Assembly: GCA_900239685.1 (NCBI GenBank)
Contig: OENT01000003.1
Coordinates: 310,001-374,000 of the forward strand
Length of the DNA: 64,000 bases
DNA from: Rotaria macrura
Taxonomy: Eukaryota; Rotifera; Eurotatoria; Philodinida; Philodinidae
Direction of reading: 5' to 3'
The notes beneath the pieces are model-generated. The model was not told where the DNA came from and made no database searches. It saw only the letters and a program-made list of their open reading frames with translations. A program made the translations under genes and the position numbers. This document shows, one piece after another, positions 1-14,150 of the stretch. Within the stretch, counting starts at the first letter, position 1. Each line of letters begins with the position of its first letter.

Positions 1-1861
1 GCGATTGTATATATTATCATGGCGTAGGCAATGCATATTAACAAGATTGATGTGTCCATCTTGACTAAAATCTACTGATCCCAGATTGTGATCCAGTGAG
101 AAAGAGAGAAGACTTTTGTGCCACTATCACGACGCGGCTAAAGTTCAACTCTACCACACGGTAGCTGTGAGAATTTTCAAAAAAGAAAATTCTTGCCACC
201 ACTGTACTGAGCTACAACTATTGGTAAGAATCCTTGAGATTCATCTCGTTCCTGTGTGTTGCACTTATGGACACGGGAAACCTGTGGAAATCTATGAAAT
301 TTAGTAATGTCTTCTAAAACGAAAATTTCACTCACATAGTAGTCTTTAAAAGTTTCCTACATCACTGTCACAAACATCTCTACCTCATACCCTAAAAGAT
401 GATAACAGTTGACCATAAGAAGGATGTACCGTTTACGCTCATATGAATGTTTGTGAATGTGAGCGATACATCAGTAGACCATATTTTCTAACATCTGCCA
501 TGTCTGTATTACAGTAGTATAAAAATGCTGTTAGCGCAATCCCTGCCGGATTAAATGTGAAACATGATAGATTCATTTTTCCTAGACTCGCTAAAACTGG
601 TTATTTCTGACTGGATTGGTGCATAATTCATGATCATTATATAATATGGAACATATTGTTTCAAGAAGAAAAGACTCCATCTATATTTTAATTAGATGCT
701 GGTTATATATTGCCTGTGGTAACCCGTTGTAGACGTCTGCAACAGCGTGTGATGGTCTCTGGATGTTGTCTGTGACACAACTAGGATTCTATCTGTAACA
801 GTCTGTGATGGGGGAATTACGTGTCGGTAACGGTCTGTGGACTGGGGATGGGTGCAATATTTCTACCCTAAACACTTCAATACTCCTTTCAGATAGTGTT
901 TCACAAAAACAACAAGGTATATATATGAATCAAACAGTAGTACCTTGCAATTTTAAATACTTATCCCTTGATTTAATTTGCTGGTAATCTATTATATTTA
1001 CTAATTTTGAAATTTATCAAAGAAACTATTTATTTAATAGCTGATCGCTGGAAAATTTTACTAATAGTTCACTATATTTACTGATCATTCATCTATTTAA
1101 CTAATCTTCCAATTTTTTATCTTACTGATCATACCATATATTTTAGTGATCACATAAATCATAGCCATAAACGATTTTGTATTCTACATATAAACGTAGG
1201 TATCAAGCTCTGGTCTTTGATAATTGATTTTCACACTAAGATGTTATAATGACTTTTTACAGTAGTATTTAGTACCATATCTCTTGCCTGATAGTTATGT
1301 CATTTTTTGAAATACATGCGTCAATATGATACACGATTTCATATCGATAACAGCGAACATTCATGGAGGAAAACAAACTTTTTTTTATTGAAATATGAAC
1401 AAACCAAATTGCATCAATAGATTTTGAAAACTTTAGTCATGAAAATAGAAAATGATTGTTCTCAAATTGCCTTGCATTCCTATGCGATATATGGAACATA
1501 AATATTTAAAACAAACCGTACGCTAGCTGAGATTTGTCTATCGCAATAAACGAAAGAGAAGAAATACTTTAGTAAAGAAAAACAAATGTTATGTAGGTAT
1601 GGATTCATAAGGATAGATTCATTTTTCTAGGCAAATGAACAAAGCAAAAGAAAACAAATTACAATCAACATAGGTATGAAAAGTAAACTGAATAGGAAGC
1701 ACGGGTAGTTAATTATCACAGACGTGTATAATAGTAGATTATTTTAATGAACATTCTTTTTAAAAGTTTTCTCGACTGTGCATAATAGTGAAAGGAATTG
1801 TTAGCGGGCAGTTAACAAGAAAAAAAAACGGAAAACGTTCAGTTATTCTCTTCTCTAGTAT
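1..1861. other. Intergenic, no gene seen
   Basis: I find no convincing exon here on either strand; the open frames are short, and none looks like a protein I know. The only local structure is three degenerate copies of a short motif, near 736-755, 792-811 and 824-840, each reading roughly 'gtaacagtctgtgatgg'. They are too diverged and irregularly spaced to call a tandem array. Confidence 0.6.
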
Positions 1862-3197
<1,336 letters not shown>

Positions 3198-4986
3198 TTT
3201 CCTCAATATTAATTTTTATTTTTCTTGGTCGTATGAGTACGCAGTTTATGGAATGAAATTCTATTATACTGAGTTTTGAATGCAAACAAGAACAAAGTAA
3301 ATTGTGTGTAATCTAAAACAATATATATATATATATATATATGAAGAAAGAAACATAGTCTATTTTACACAATCCACACACAAGTCCTACGCACGGCATG
3401 AAAACGAGAGGGCGTGTGTATACATCGTACTGAAGCACCATAACTCTCTTTTTTTTTCTATAGTCATGTATGAAAAATGTCGCATATATATTGTCTCCTA
3501 CATACTTTAGCTTATATTATCGTTCTCTATTATTAATTCTGTAGTTGTCTCTCTTATGATTTTTCTTCCTAATGTTTCAGTCGATGGTACAACGACGAAT
3601 GACGCTTCAATCGCAATAAATATGTAAAATTCTTTTTCTCACACATCGATCAAGGTTAGAAGAGAATGAAAGAAAAAGAAAGAAACATTTTTTTATATGA
3701 TAGTCTAAAACAGGGGCTTTTTTGTATTCAAATGAATGTTAAAAGTCGTCTTCTGTCGAATATCTATCAAAGAGAAAGTATTTCCAACAAAATTTAATTC
3801 TAGCTTAATTATTCATCATTTTTTTCATAACAAAAATAACTAATGACCCAATAATAAAAAGGAGTTCGAAATAGTTTTTAATGGAATAATATGCGTGACA
3901 AAAGAAAATAGAAAAAAGTCTCCAACACTGTTAGATCATGTTGACAATTTCTAATTCATTCAAATTTCTTTTTCTATGAAAAGAGCTGTCCGAGCTAAAA
4001 GTTTCGTACTAATATTTTGTCAAGTTGAATGTGAAAACGCCCAAAATTTAGTATGCATGAAAAAGTTCGTGCATCTCCACCATCCAATAACGTCACTTCC
4101 TATTTTGATTGATTTTTTTAATAGTGAAAGGGAATTGAAAAAACTTTGTTGAGTAATGATTTTTGTAGCACCAAGCATGTTATTTCTAATGATATGTTGA
4201 AAATTAAATTGTTTTTAGTTTTTATATTGAAATATTGCTTTTTCTCAAAGAGACTGAAAAAATTGATTGTTCTTACTATATCTGACCGTCTCACAATCGT
4301 GAAAATTACTTTTTTGCTTTAATTTCCTGTTCAGATTCTAAGATTTGACGTAATTCGAGCAAATAACGCAAAGAAATTGAGTTCATGCATACTGTCTCTA
4401 GAAATGTTGGCTATTATTCTTGTCGATTGACGATTCTTAATTAAAAAGTCGATTTTTATCAAAATTTAATTTTTTCAATCTTTGAATAACGATTCAAGAA
4501 CGGATTTAGAATTTTATAACAAAATTAATATCGATAGCATGTTTTATTCTTTCCATTTTGATGCATTTCTGGTTCAAATTTTGCCTATATAGCTCGAAAT
4601 TTGTGAGAAGTATAGATTTTTGCAAGTTGCAAGAGCTTTTTCTACAGTACTTGGCTTTAGCCTTTGCCTCGTTTGTAGATTCGTCCAAACAAGATATGTC
4701 TAGTACAAAATTTACACTTTAGACATTGCTCTTTTCATTGAAAAAAAATATTTCTATGGATTAGCATTTGTCAACATAGTTTAACAGTGTATGAAATTTT
4801 TTTCATTTCTTTTGCAATGCATATTACAAGTGTCATACCTAACGATACATGTCTAATGTCATTGAAATAGTTTAGAAAATAAAAGGAAGACAAAAACGAT
4901 AGAATGATGCCAATGGAATCTTTTTTTTCCTATATTGAAAACATAATTTGTACATACAACAAAACTAAACATTGTTTTTTTTCTAA
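3198..4986. other. Intergenic between PDCD6 and METTL3
   Basis: No supported gene. It holds a short (AT)n run near 3320-3343 and long AT-rich sequence with scattered stops. The upstream region of PDCD6 and the 3' flank of METTL3 must lie here, but no clear promoter element can be picked out by eye. Confidence 0.6.
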
Positions 4987-6937
4987 TTATTTTGAATTCG
5001 ATTGTTGAGAAGTTGCTGATGTTTTTACTTCTTGCTGTTGATTAGCTGTCGCCATACTATACCCATTTGGATATCGTTGTCGAAATCTACGAACAACATC
5101 GTGTTCAATTAAACGAACTCCGTCCAATTGATTGCCAAGTGTTGTCCAATTCGGTTGAACATTATGTGGTCGACCAAATAGTTCGACTTTACGTGTATGC
5201 GGTGATAATCGTTCAATAATACCATAAATTTCATCTGGTTTACGGGATGTTGCACGTACTTCAGCAACAATAACATCCGAATCAAGACCACGATTCGTTC
5301 CGACTGCTGAACCTTTGACACCCACGAGACAATGTTCTTTTCCATGATTAAGCCAATGACCTGTACGACCTGTTCGTATAATGCGTTGCAACTGATTTGT
5401 TTTAACCCATATTATTTCATCGCATCGTTGATAACCCCATATACGAAGACATTCACGTCCTTAAAAAATATGGTTATTTATAATTGACAAAAAAGAGACA
5501 GTAAAAAAATTATGTTTACCTAATTCCATTGCACGACCAGTCACCTAAAACAATCAAAAGATAATAAAATCATTCTATCTATTGAAATAATATTACCCAG
5601 AGAAAAATGTATCCATCGTCTTGTAATGATGGTATATCGAGTCTTCGCATTTCTTCATCTGCCATAGTTCCATATGGTAATTCCATGTGAATATCCCAAG
5701 GTGGGTCAGCCATAATAACAGAAAATTTTCCAAGTACTGACATATCAAATTGACGTAGGTCACATTGTACCCATTGTGGTGGTATCGAGCCAGGACTAAT
5801 GCGTTCAACGATGGGTAAATGACGTTTGACTTTTTTATTTGGATTATTGCTACCACTGGACGTTGGTGTAAAGTCAGTTTTATCAATTTGATAGTGTATA
5901 TATTTACATGTTTCCTATAGAAATATAAAAATTTTAAATAGACCTCTATGAAATATTTTTCTTACCATATGAAAACAAGTATTGAGAAAAGAGCAATCAC
6001 CAAGTGCACGATCTGTATGTGGCTTAATCAAGCGTCTGAAATGAACTTTACCACATGTACTCATAGGTCTTCCATTCTTTTTATGATAACGTGATGAATG
6101 TTTTGTTGGTTCATTTAAGTCCGATGAATCCTCATGCTTCCGTTTTTTCTTTACTGGTGCATCACTCTCTGTTAATCCTTCTTCTTCATCCGATGATGTT
6201 GATGGTGATCGAGAATGATGATGGAAATGTGAACTTGCTGATGGACATTCGTCTCGTGTTGTGTGTTGACAATATTCTTGTATGGTTTCACTTGTATGAA
6301 AACGACGTGAAAGCATTTTTTCCATTGCTGTTTGTCGATTTAGTAATCGATCCATTTTTACATTCAAATTTTCACGTTCTAATTCACGTACCGTTAAACA
6401 TGAAAGTAAATTAAGTAGCTGACGAGGTGGACGTTCACGTGGTAATAATGTATGACGACGTAATGATAGACTCATCCATGATGGAATAGAACGTTTGATT
6501 GGATTAGAAGAAGATTTCGATACACTTGAAGTGAATGATGGATCATCATGATCCAGAGGTAGAACAGTTCTACCGTCAACATCTAGTTTAAGTTTTAATC
6601 TTTTTATTAAATGACTGATTTGTTCATCTTCTTTGAAGAAGACCTGAGCAATCGTTGAAATTGAGACTGGAGCATTATTTTTGAGGTAATCAATTACTAG
6701 GCGTTCTATGTCTGAACTTTTGTCTACATCTGACAACAGCGAATATTGTAATGATTTCTTTTGCTGCTGCTGTTCGTTGCTATATGTATCATGAGCACAT
6801 GCACGACAAGTAACAAAAGTCGATGCAAGTAACTCTGAAATATGTCGTTGTTTATCAATCCATTTTTGTTTGAATTGGGTATGACGTTGGGTAAGATTAT
6901 CTATTTCACTTTGAAGAGATGACGATATCAGAGTCAT
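4987..6937 (-). CDS. METTL3, N6-adenosine mRNA methyltransferase catalytic subunit
   Basis: Four exons (6937-5966, 5914-5597, 5544-5520, 5459-4987) give 595 residues, against 580 in human. METTL3 pairs with METTL14 in the nucleus and transfers methyl from S-adenosylmethionine to adenosine N6 in mRNA. The N-terminal third is helical and low complexity. A CCCH zinc-finger region follows, with [14 protein letters not shown] spliced directly to ETCKYIHY. The MT-A70 domain carries the catalytic DPPW (genomic 5696-5707) in [19 protein letters not shown]. After it come [38 protein letters not shown] and [15 protein letters not shown], all near identical to animal METTL3. The third exon is only 25 nt. 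The C-terminal tail after [10 protein letters not shown] is Gln/Ser rich and not conserved. Nothing suggests inactivation. Confidence 0.96.
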
Positions 6938-9199
6938 CCGTCAGTCTTATCAGATATTTACATGATGTGAAAAGAATTAATCATCATCGAGAATATAAAG
7001 GTACAAACTTAGCATGAGTTTTTTAGCAGTTTTACGAACTAACCTATTCTATAATACGAACAAAAGAGTAGCCAATGAAAAATGATATTCGTTTAATATT
7101 TTTAGAAAAGTACGACTGAACTATGAATTTAATATGATTTCACGTTATTAGATTCTGAGAAAATATATCAAATAAGTTTAATATTTTAAACAACAAATGG
7201 CTAACGCCATCTACATTTTAAATTCTGTCACTATGTTTATTCTCACGAATATGATACAAAAAACTGACAGCTTTTATGTAGTTGATTGAAAATGTTAGTC
7301 GAGTGACAATATGTCACGAATGGGGTTGCACTTATGATAGAATCAAAATCTGCGAGAAAAAAATCGATGTTCTACGGTTAACAGTTACATTGCATGCTCA
7401 ATCTCATATTTTTATCTCTTGATTAGTTTTAAATAAGGACATAATATCATACAACAAGAGACATAGTTAAAAACTTACAAATCTACCAATTGGGCAATAT
7501 CGTCTTGGTGCATTTTGCACAATAAAAGAACTTGAAAATCAATAGTAGGGATGTGTGAGGCTAAACACGTAAAATACATTTTTGTTGAAAAATAGAATCA
7601 CAGCTTAAAACTATTGATTCATAAAAATATATCTAAAAGAGTCGATTAGTGAGGGGTGTAATGAGGTAGCCCGCGGATGGTACTGAGCCCCTCCCATCTA
7701 CTTTTGAATTTTGCCTTTAAAGATAGGGTATTACTACATTAGGCCCTCCAACTGTAAGTAGTGCATTTTGACACGAGACAAATTTGATCGAAGTTTAACA
7801 GTAAAATTTTCAGCACTGATACCATATTATGGTACGATCAGGTACGTCGGAAAGTAGTCTTTTGTATCTCATGATGTGTAAACAGGAAGTACAGAATTAA
7901 ATGCTATTAAGATCGAGATTGTTGTTTCAGAAAAAAGGAACCTGTTGGTCATCGATATTGTTGCATGCCAACAAGATATCACCGTTCCATGCAGACGTTC
8001 AGAAGTATTGACATGTCGTAAAGAAAATCCAATGAATGGCACAGGTAATCATGCATAGCCATGAGAATAGGACTGATATCAGTATTCTTGATGAGTGTCT
8101 TGAAAATTCAATTATTATGTATATGGGTTGACATAAAGTAGAAGAAAACTAATGATTAGTAGTATGCGAAAAACTAGTTCCATAGAAATTTAGGTTAAGA
8201 ACAATCCACGTAGATAAACAAAGTTGACCTTCGGAACTGATGGAAAAAGAAGAAAAGAAAAACGCTGAATAAGAGAATATCGAAAAAAACACAGGAAAAC
8301 GTCGAAAGGAAAAGTTTGAATAGCAACCAAATGTCGAAAAAAATCTACTTGAGAGGAAGGAGCAGAAAATTATTCAAAATGAAAATGTAGAATCCAAAAG
8401 ATATCTATCGATAACGATATTATAGTTTCCAAGTAGGTGTTGGCTGTTACCAGATTAGTTAAATTTCTCTTCCTTATCATCTGCAATGTATAGTAGTTCA
8501 CTACTAATACGTAAACTACATGTATATCAGTATAGTGAAAATACTAAACAAGTAATTTGAAACGATTAAAGCAGGATTTATCAGAAATGAAATCAACGCA
8601 AAGAAGCTATTGAGTGGTTTAGCATTACTACTTGGGTCACACAAAAAAAAGGAAGTAATACTTATGACCTTCGATCTTTCCTATTTTTATTTTCTTTTAT
8701 CATATGATTCAATAAAAGTTTTCTAATGTTCAAAATTATTTACAAATTTAGATTTTCGACGCTTTCCTATTCGTATGTTTTTCATTCAACATTTTAAATT
8801 TCTGTCTTTCCCTCTTCGGCATTTTCCTACTTTTTTTTCTACACTTTCTTTTTCCAGCAAAGCCGAATCCTGATTTGGTTCAAGTTTTTCCACGTTTCAT
8901 GTAATGTTTCAATTTTCCGTTCTCTTTAATAAACTGTATTCAAGAACTGCATTATTCATAAACAAAACACGTATCATCAATGTGTTGTCAACGAAATTTA
9001 GTCACACTCTGTTTTCAGATATAGTAAACTAAGATTTTTTCGAAAATGCAACTTTTCGAGTAAACTTTCAATCGAATTAGTTTAATTTTCTTTCATTCGT
9101 CTGATATGTATTTCTTCATATGTATATGTTTTTATTTTTCAACTTGTTTACATTTCTATATCTAGCATCAGTTCAATAAGATAGAAAGAAGTGAATCGA
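6938..9199. other. Intergenic, possible decayed K/E-rich relics
   Basis: No intact gene. Two short Lys/Glu-rich stretches interrupted by stops, at about 8240-8400 on plus and 8760-8920 on minus, look like weak coding relics but match nothing I recognise. The remainder is AT-rich with frequent stops on both strands. Confidence 0.5.
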
Positions 9200-9672
9200 T
9201 CAAAGTTTCTTCGACGAATATTGCACAATTGGTTTTGATCGTTTATGGAAAAGTAATTTTCGTTTAATTATGCATTCCACCTGATAATTTGTATTATTCA
9301 CTCCATCAGCTTGTCGCTTACGCATTACTAACAAAGGTTTGTCAAGCTCTACCATTTTTCCATCAAGAATATGTTGTCCAATCACGCACACCGGCATTTC
9401 CTTGAAATGATAAGGATCAACTTCTGTTTCCTCGATTGATTTATAACAAACTCACATTTTGTGTAAAGAAAAGAAAGCCGAGACGTTCACCGGATAATGA
9501 ATGTTTATCAGCAGCATACTCCTGCAATAGAAAGTTTGCAACATACTAATGTGCCTTGCAATTCAATGAGAAGTAATTCTGATGAATTGTTTGCTCTTGA
9601 AAATGACAGAAGTATGTTTCAAACATCAGCACTCGTTCTATTAACTCACTGTTCAATGATTATTTGCACCAT
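9200..9672 (-). CDS. CHTF8/Ctf8, subunit of the Ctf18 alternative clamp loader
   Basis: Four exons (9672-9650, 9595-9547, 9521-9456, 9400-9200) encode 112 residues; human CHTF8 has 121. Ctf8 joins Dscc1 and the Ctf18-RFC complex, which loads PCNA and supports sister-chromatid cohesion at replication forks. The start MVQIIIEQ matches human MVQIVI. LLLIELQGTL matches VLMELQGEI. VIGQHILDGKMVELDKP matches VGHHILYGKIIHLEKP. The end KRKLLFHKRSKPI matches the human KDKILFKTRPKPI. The second intron is only 25 nt (9522-9546), with a GT start and a TTGCAG end; without removing it the frame hits a stop a few codons later. Introns 1 and 3 are 54 and 55 nt. The gene sits about 330 bp downstream of KMT5 on the same strand. 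Confidence 0.9.
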
Positions 9673-10001
9673 ATCTAAAATTGTTTTATTGTCGATGAGA
9701 CATTTATAATCAAAAGTAAGTAAAGCAAAAAATTCTCGGTCGGGAGAAACAATGCGTATATATGTATATATTTATATTTATGTTTTTCTTTGTTAATGAC
9801 AAAAAGCACAAAGAAAACTATAAACTTACGTTATTGAACCGCACAAAACAGAGGGAAAAAATGTCAATGTACACTTGTAAATATATGCAAATTAGAAGCA
9901 AGCATCTGAGCTATGCCACACACGCACACGTATTTATAGATATATATATACATATATGTATGTAAAGAATAGACAACGTAGCGGAAATGAATATTCGTTG
10001 T
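9673..10001. other. Short gap between CHTF8 and KMT5
   Basis: About 330 bp with no gene. It is AT-rich and includes an alternating (AT)-type run near 9940-9962. The CHTF8 promoter and the KMT5 3' end must both lie here. An open frame across 9762-9965 is low complexity and not credible as a protein. Confidence 0.6.
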
Positions 10002-12661
10002 TCATATTTTTCGACGTTTACTTAAACGTATTGGTTTTGTATCATGAATAGACGAGTCTTTTAATGATCGTTTTCCATTGTCGATTTTAATGGTAACAAG
10101 AGATGATTTCGACGATTTCATTTTTTCTAGTTCATCTAATAAAATTGGATCTGGTCTCATGCGTATAGTTAATTTAGGTAACACTGGTCGTTGCGATATT
10201 GGAATTACGGTTTCATCGCGATTATTATTATTATTGCTTGCATTATTGTCATTGTTTTCGCTATCCGTTGCGGACGATAGTGAACTGACCGAGGATGTAC
10301 TCGAATGACGACTGGATTGAACTGTTGGACGCCAAACAAGAAAATTTGGATTATCTGAATGTATCGTTGTTGTCAATGATGCGGATGATGATGAATATTG
10401 AGATGAAGTTCGTTGGCGACCATCAGAATATGTTCGCGGAGAAGATGATATCGATGATGAGGATGAAGTAGATAAAGCAGGTGAAAGAAGACGAGAAGAT
10501 CGAGAGTGAACTGTTGTTTTCTAAAACAGATAAACGAATGCTTAGTCCTGTGCGCTATGTATTTTTTCTAGTACGCTATACCTGTAAATGAGATGTTCGT
10601 GAGATTTTTTCAGTGGTTTGCTTCATTTGTATGATAGATAATTGTGAATTTGAGTTAGTACCATCAGAGAAAAATGCTGAGTCAGATGAAGTAACTGTAA
10701 GTTTTGGTTGATTTCGAGTCATAAAAGTAGATGACTTTGATGAAGATGAATGTGAACTACTTGGTCGTCGACGTGGTATTCTTCTACTTGGTGGAAGCAA
10801 GAGAACAGAAGGCGATGGTGATGATTGAGATGAAAGTGTAGTTGGAACACTGTTTATTGCCTTTTTTCGAATTGACTTAAATTAACAAGACAAACATAGT
10901 ACATGTTAAAATAAAACATTCTGTATCGTATAACTTACAATTTTTTTCTTATTTGATTTATTTCGAGTCCGTTCTACAGAAGATGGTGATTTCTTTGACG
11001 TGTCTGTCATGCTCTAAATAGAAAAAGGTATATAAGTGCACCTCACTTATTTCAGAAAGGGTTCGGAACTTAAAATATACGTGCTCCTCAAAAGTCCAGT
11101 AGAATGAAATCACTATATTTTGTTTTAACAATAGGGCCAACAAGATTCACATAACTCTCTCTCTCTCTCTCAGTAATGGGATAAATCTTATTCTTACGGT
11201 ATCTCCTGAGTTTGCTTTGCTTGTTGCCGACGTGAATTGACCATTTTGATTTCGATGAATTAAAAGTGAAGAATTAAGAAGTACTTTAGCACTTTCTACT
11301 TCTGTGACTTGTTCTAGAAGCAAAATAAAAACTATTGTTTTATCGTCAATAGCAATGCTTACTTTTCTCTTCTATACTATTAATACTATTAACCGATTGA
11401 ATTTTACGTAGACGTTTATCAGTTTGACGTAGACGAGTAGAAACAATCATATGCTTATTTACTGATTGCTCATTAATCATGGAAGATGATGCGACTTCAG
11501 TAGAAGTAACATCATTATTCGATAAGGATCTTGGTATGGATGAATTTACTCGAGCAAATGCACCGTGACCGAGTCTAAAGTAGATTTTTTACATATGAAT
11601 ATATATATATATACATGGAATTGATCGTAAAATGAAAAGAATTGAATTACACTTCGCAGCTATGACATTCACAGAGTGAATTATGATCACCGAAAAAATC
11701 AGATCCATAGCAGCAAGTAATTTCATCACCGATTTCAATGGGCCGAAGCACATAAATATATGCTGAACTTAAACCTGTAGCTACGAACTAAAAAGAAAAT
11801 GTTAATAGTATTTAAACATAGAAGAATACTGTACTCACTTTACAATTTGCACGACAATCGTGATTGATATAAGCTAAAAAGAAGAGAGTAAACTATTGTA
11901 TCTCGAACGGGCAATGAATATATTATATTTTTCATACCTGCAGGTCCGAGCCATAATTGTGAACACTTTTTACGACAAGAATACATGACTGAGAAATCAT
12001 TAACACCAGGCTTAAGAAAAGCAAGTTCTTCTTCAGGACTCAATTCAGCTATACAACCGATCAACGTTTCAATCTTATCATTCACGACCCTAGAATAATA
12101 TATTCACTTCAATGCATGAGTTACTCACAAATAACAAAGTTCATCCGTTTACCATGCTTTAGTTGCTACTATTTTTCCTCCACATTTTTCTGTTGAATAA
12201 CGGTAGCATGGTTGAAGTGTGACACCCGAGTTTTTATTAAATAAATGAAGAAAACGATACATCTTGAAGAAAGATTTTTGATTTATTTATATTCTTAAAT
12301 TTTAATTCATCTATTCTTCTTACATGTTCTTTAAATGAAGTCATTTGTGTCGGACTTTTTCGTGCAAGTAATTGATCATACCATGTTCCAAATGAAGTTA
12401 ATTCATCGAAACATCGTTGATAATCAAGATGTTCTTGAAATTGTTCAACAGCTAATTTCCATTGTGGTATTAGACGACGATTGGGTCGAAAACGAACATT
12501 CATTTTATGTGTTGTAAATCCGAATACACTATCAACAATAATCATTGTAGCAAGATCATCGTTTTCGCTGAATAAATTATTAGATATAAGACTGTAACAC
12601 AAAATTAATATGTGATATCCTACCAAAGATCAGCTACTGCTCGTGGTACACCGTTGTACAT
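10002..12661 (-). CDS. KMT5B/KMT5C (Suv4-20) histone H4 lysine-20 methyltransferase
   Basis: Multi-exon SET-domain gene. The family di- and trimethylates H4K20 in heterochromatin, with roles in repair and replication timing. From the ATG at 12661 the protein reads [20 protein letters not shown], joined across an intron exactly where human KMT5B has [62 protein letters not shown] and the SET motif [11 protein letters not shown] follow. [14 protein letters not shown] comes next, then the zinc-binding CECHSC post-SET cluster. After about 250 catalytic residues the C-terminal half is Ser/Thr-rich and disordered, with poly-Asn, and ends RLSKRRKI. Human KMT5B has an N-terminal extension before the CENDDLAT segment that is reduced here. 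An in-frame stop lies just upstream of the chosen ATG. The tail is assembled from several short exons, and its exact joins are less certain than those of the SET core. Confidence 0.93.
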
Positions 12662-14150
12662 ACTGCCACAATAAGGTGATTCGTTTTATTTGTATGCAAT
12701 TCTTAACACTATCAGATCGAATATTATATTTTCATCTTACTATTGATCACTGATCAAGCCAACAGAATTCAAAAATTAGAGCATCTTGTCATCTGAAATT
12801 GATATCATTTATTCTATATTATAAAAAATCGTATTTACAAAGGTTAGTGCAGGAAAGAAAATGATGTCGAAGATTCATAAACGAACATTATTTTCGTATG
12901 AAAATGATCTAATCGATAACAAAGCGGAAGCATGCTGGAAAAGTCTCTTTTCTTGCCACTAGCCATTGATGTCTGTTTGCGCTTGACTGACCAATACCAG
13001 TGGTTTATGACTCATTGTTGTAGTTAGAAGAATTGTCGATAGTATCGAGTGACATCTACTCTGTAGTTATATATATATACACTTTTATGATGGTGCCTAA
13101 AATTTAACATCATTACATAAAAAGTTCATTTATTTTTGTCATTTTTTACAAAACATGTCCCACTTTTCATATTGGAAATATGAAGACAGTGCTAGATATC
13201 CAATGAATCAACAATCACAGTAATTACTTGGTATGCGTGCTGCTACAGAAAATCTCTTACTTGTTACATATGCTATTGTTCAAAAAGAAGTGTTATCAAA
13301 ACATATAGCTTGAAGAATGTATATCATTTATAGTGTGATCTCTGCAACTTGCAAAAAATAGATTAGTTCTTGTTTTTTGTTCATTATCATGACGACAACA
13401 GATTACGATACTTCAATAGTGATACTTTTTTTGTCATTTGGCAAAACATGCGTTTACTCTGTCACCCTTGAATACTAATAGCGAATCTAAAATCATAAAT
13501 TAATAAAGAAAGAAGCAAAAACCTGAGAATTGCATTAGAGTTAGTCAGTATTTTGTTTAATAAAACCTATATTCTCTGTTGCTTCTGTTCCTTATTCCAA
13601 GACTTTTATGGTGTCATCAATCAATATGTCTATATCGATGAATACCGATGAGTTGTTGTTCGATCTGTTATCTATTTCAATCATCAAATTTGTAATAATG
13701 CACTGTAATTCAAATATATATTTGTTTTTTTGCAAACAAAGAATCAAAAATTGTGGTACATGTTGAATTCAATTCATGACAATTAACGAAAAAACAATCA
13801 ACATTTATCCTACAGAATTTTATCTGTCATTCAATGTTTTCTTAGCGATAGTCATTCTGCAATGAAGAGTATCCGACCTCTTATGCGTACTAGAATAAGA
13901 CTAGCAAATTTTAAATATATCATATTTCAACCAATGATACGAATACAACTGTTCTGTTTCATTTCGATCATTTTTCTTAGCAATGTGTATCGGAAAACGT
14001 TGCCATTGTATATAAATATTTCGTTCTATATATATATGTGAAATCACGTGCTTCAATAAAACTAGAAGAGCGAACGAACAATTCTATGTGAAGAAAAATT
14101 GTCTACTTAAATGTTGCAATCTATCATATAATATATAACTTTGTATTATC
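12662..14150. other. Intergenic, no gene seen
   Basis: About 1.5 kb between the KMT5 start and the BRCT gene, which diverge from it. It is AT-rich with many stops in all frames; an (AT)n run sits near 13068-13079. Promoters of both genes are expected here, but no motif stands out. Confidence 0.6.

Noticed and set aside
10078-10308. 76-codon plus-strand frame over the KMT5 tail
   Set aside because: Antisense to the Ser/Asn-rich C-terminus of KMT5; no independent evidence.
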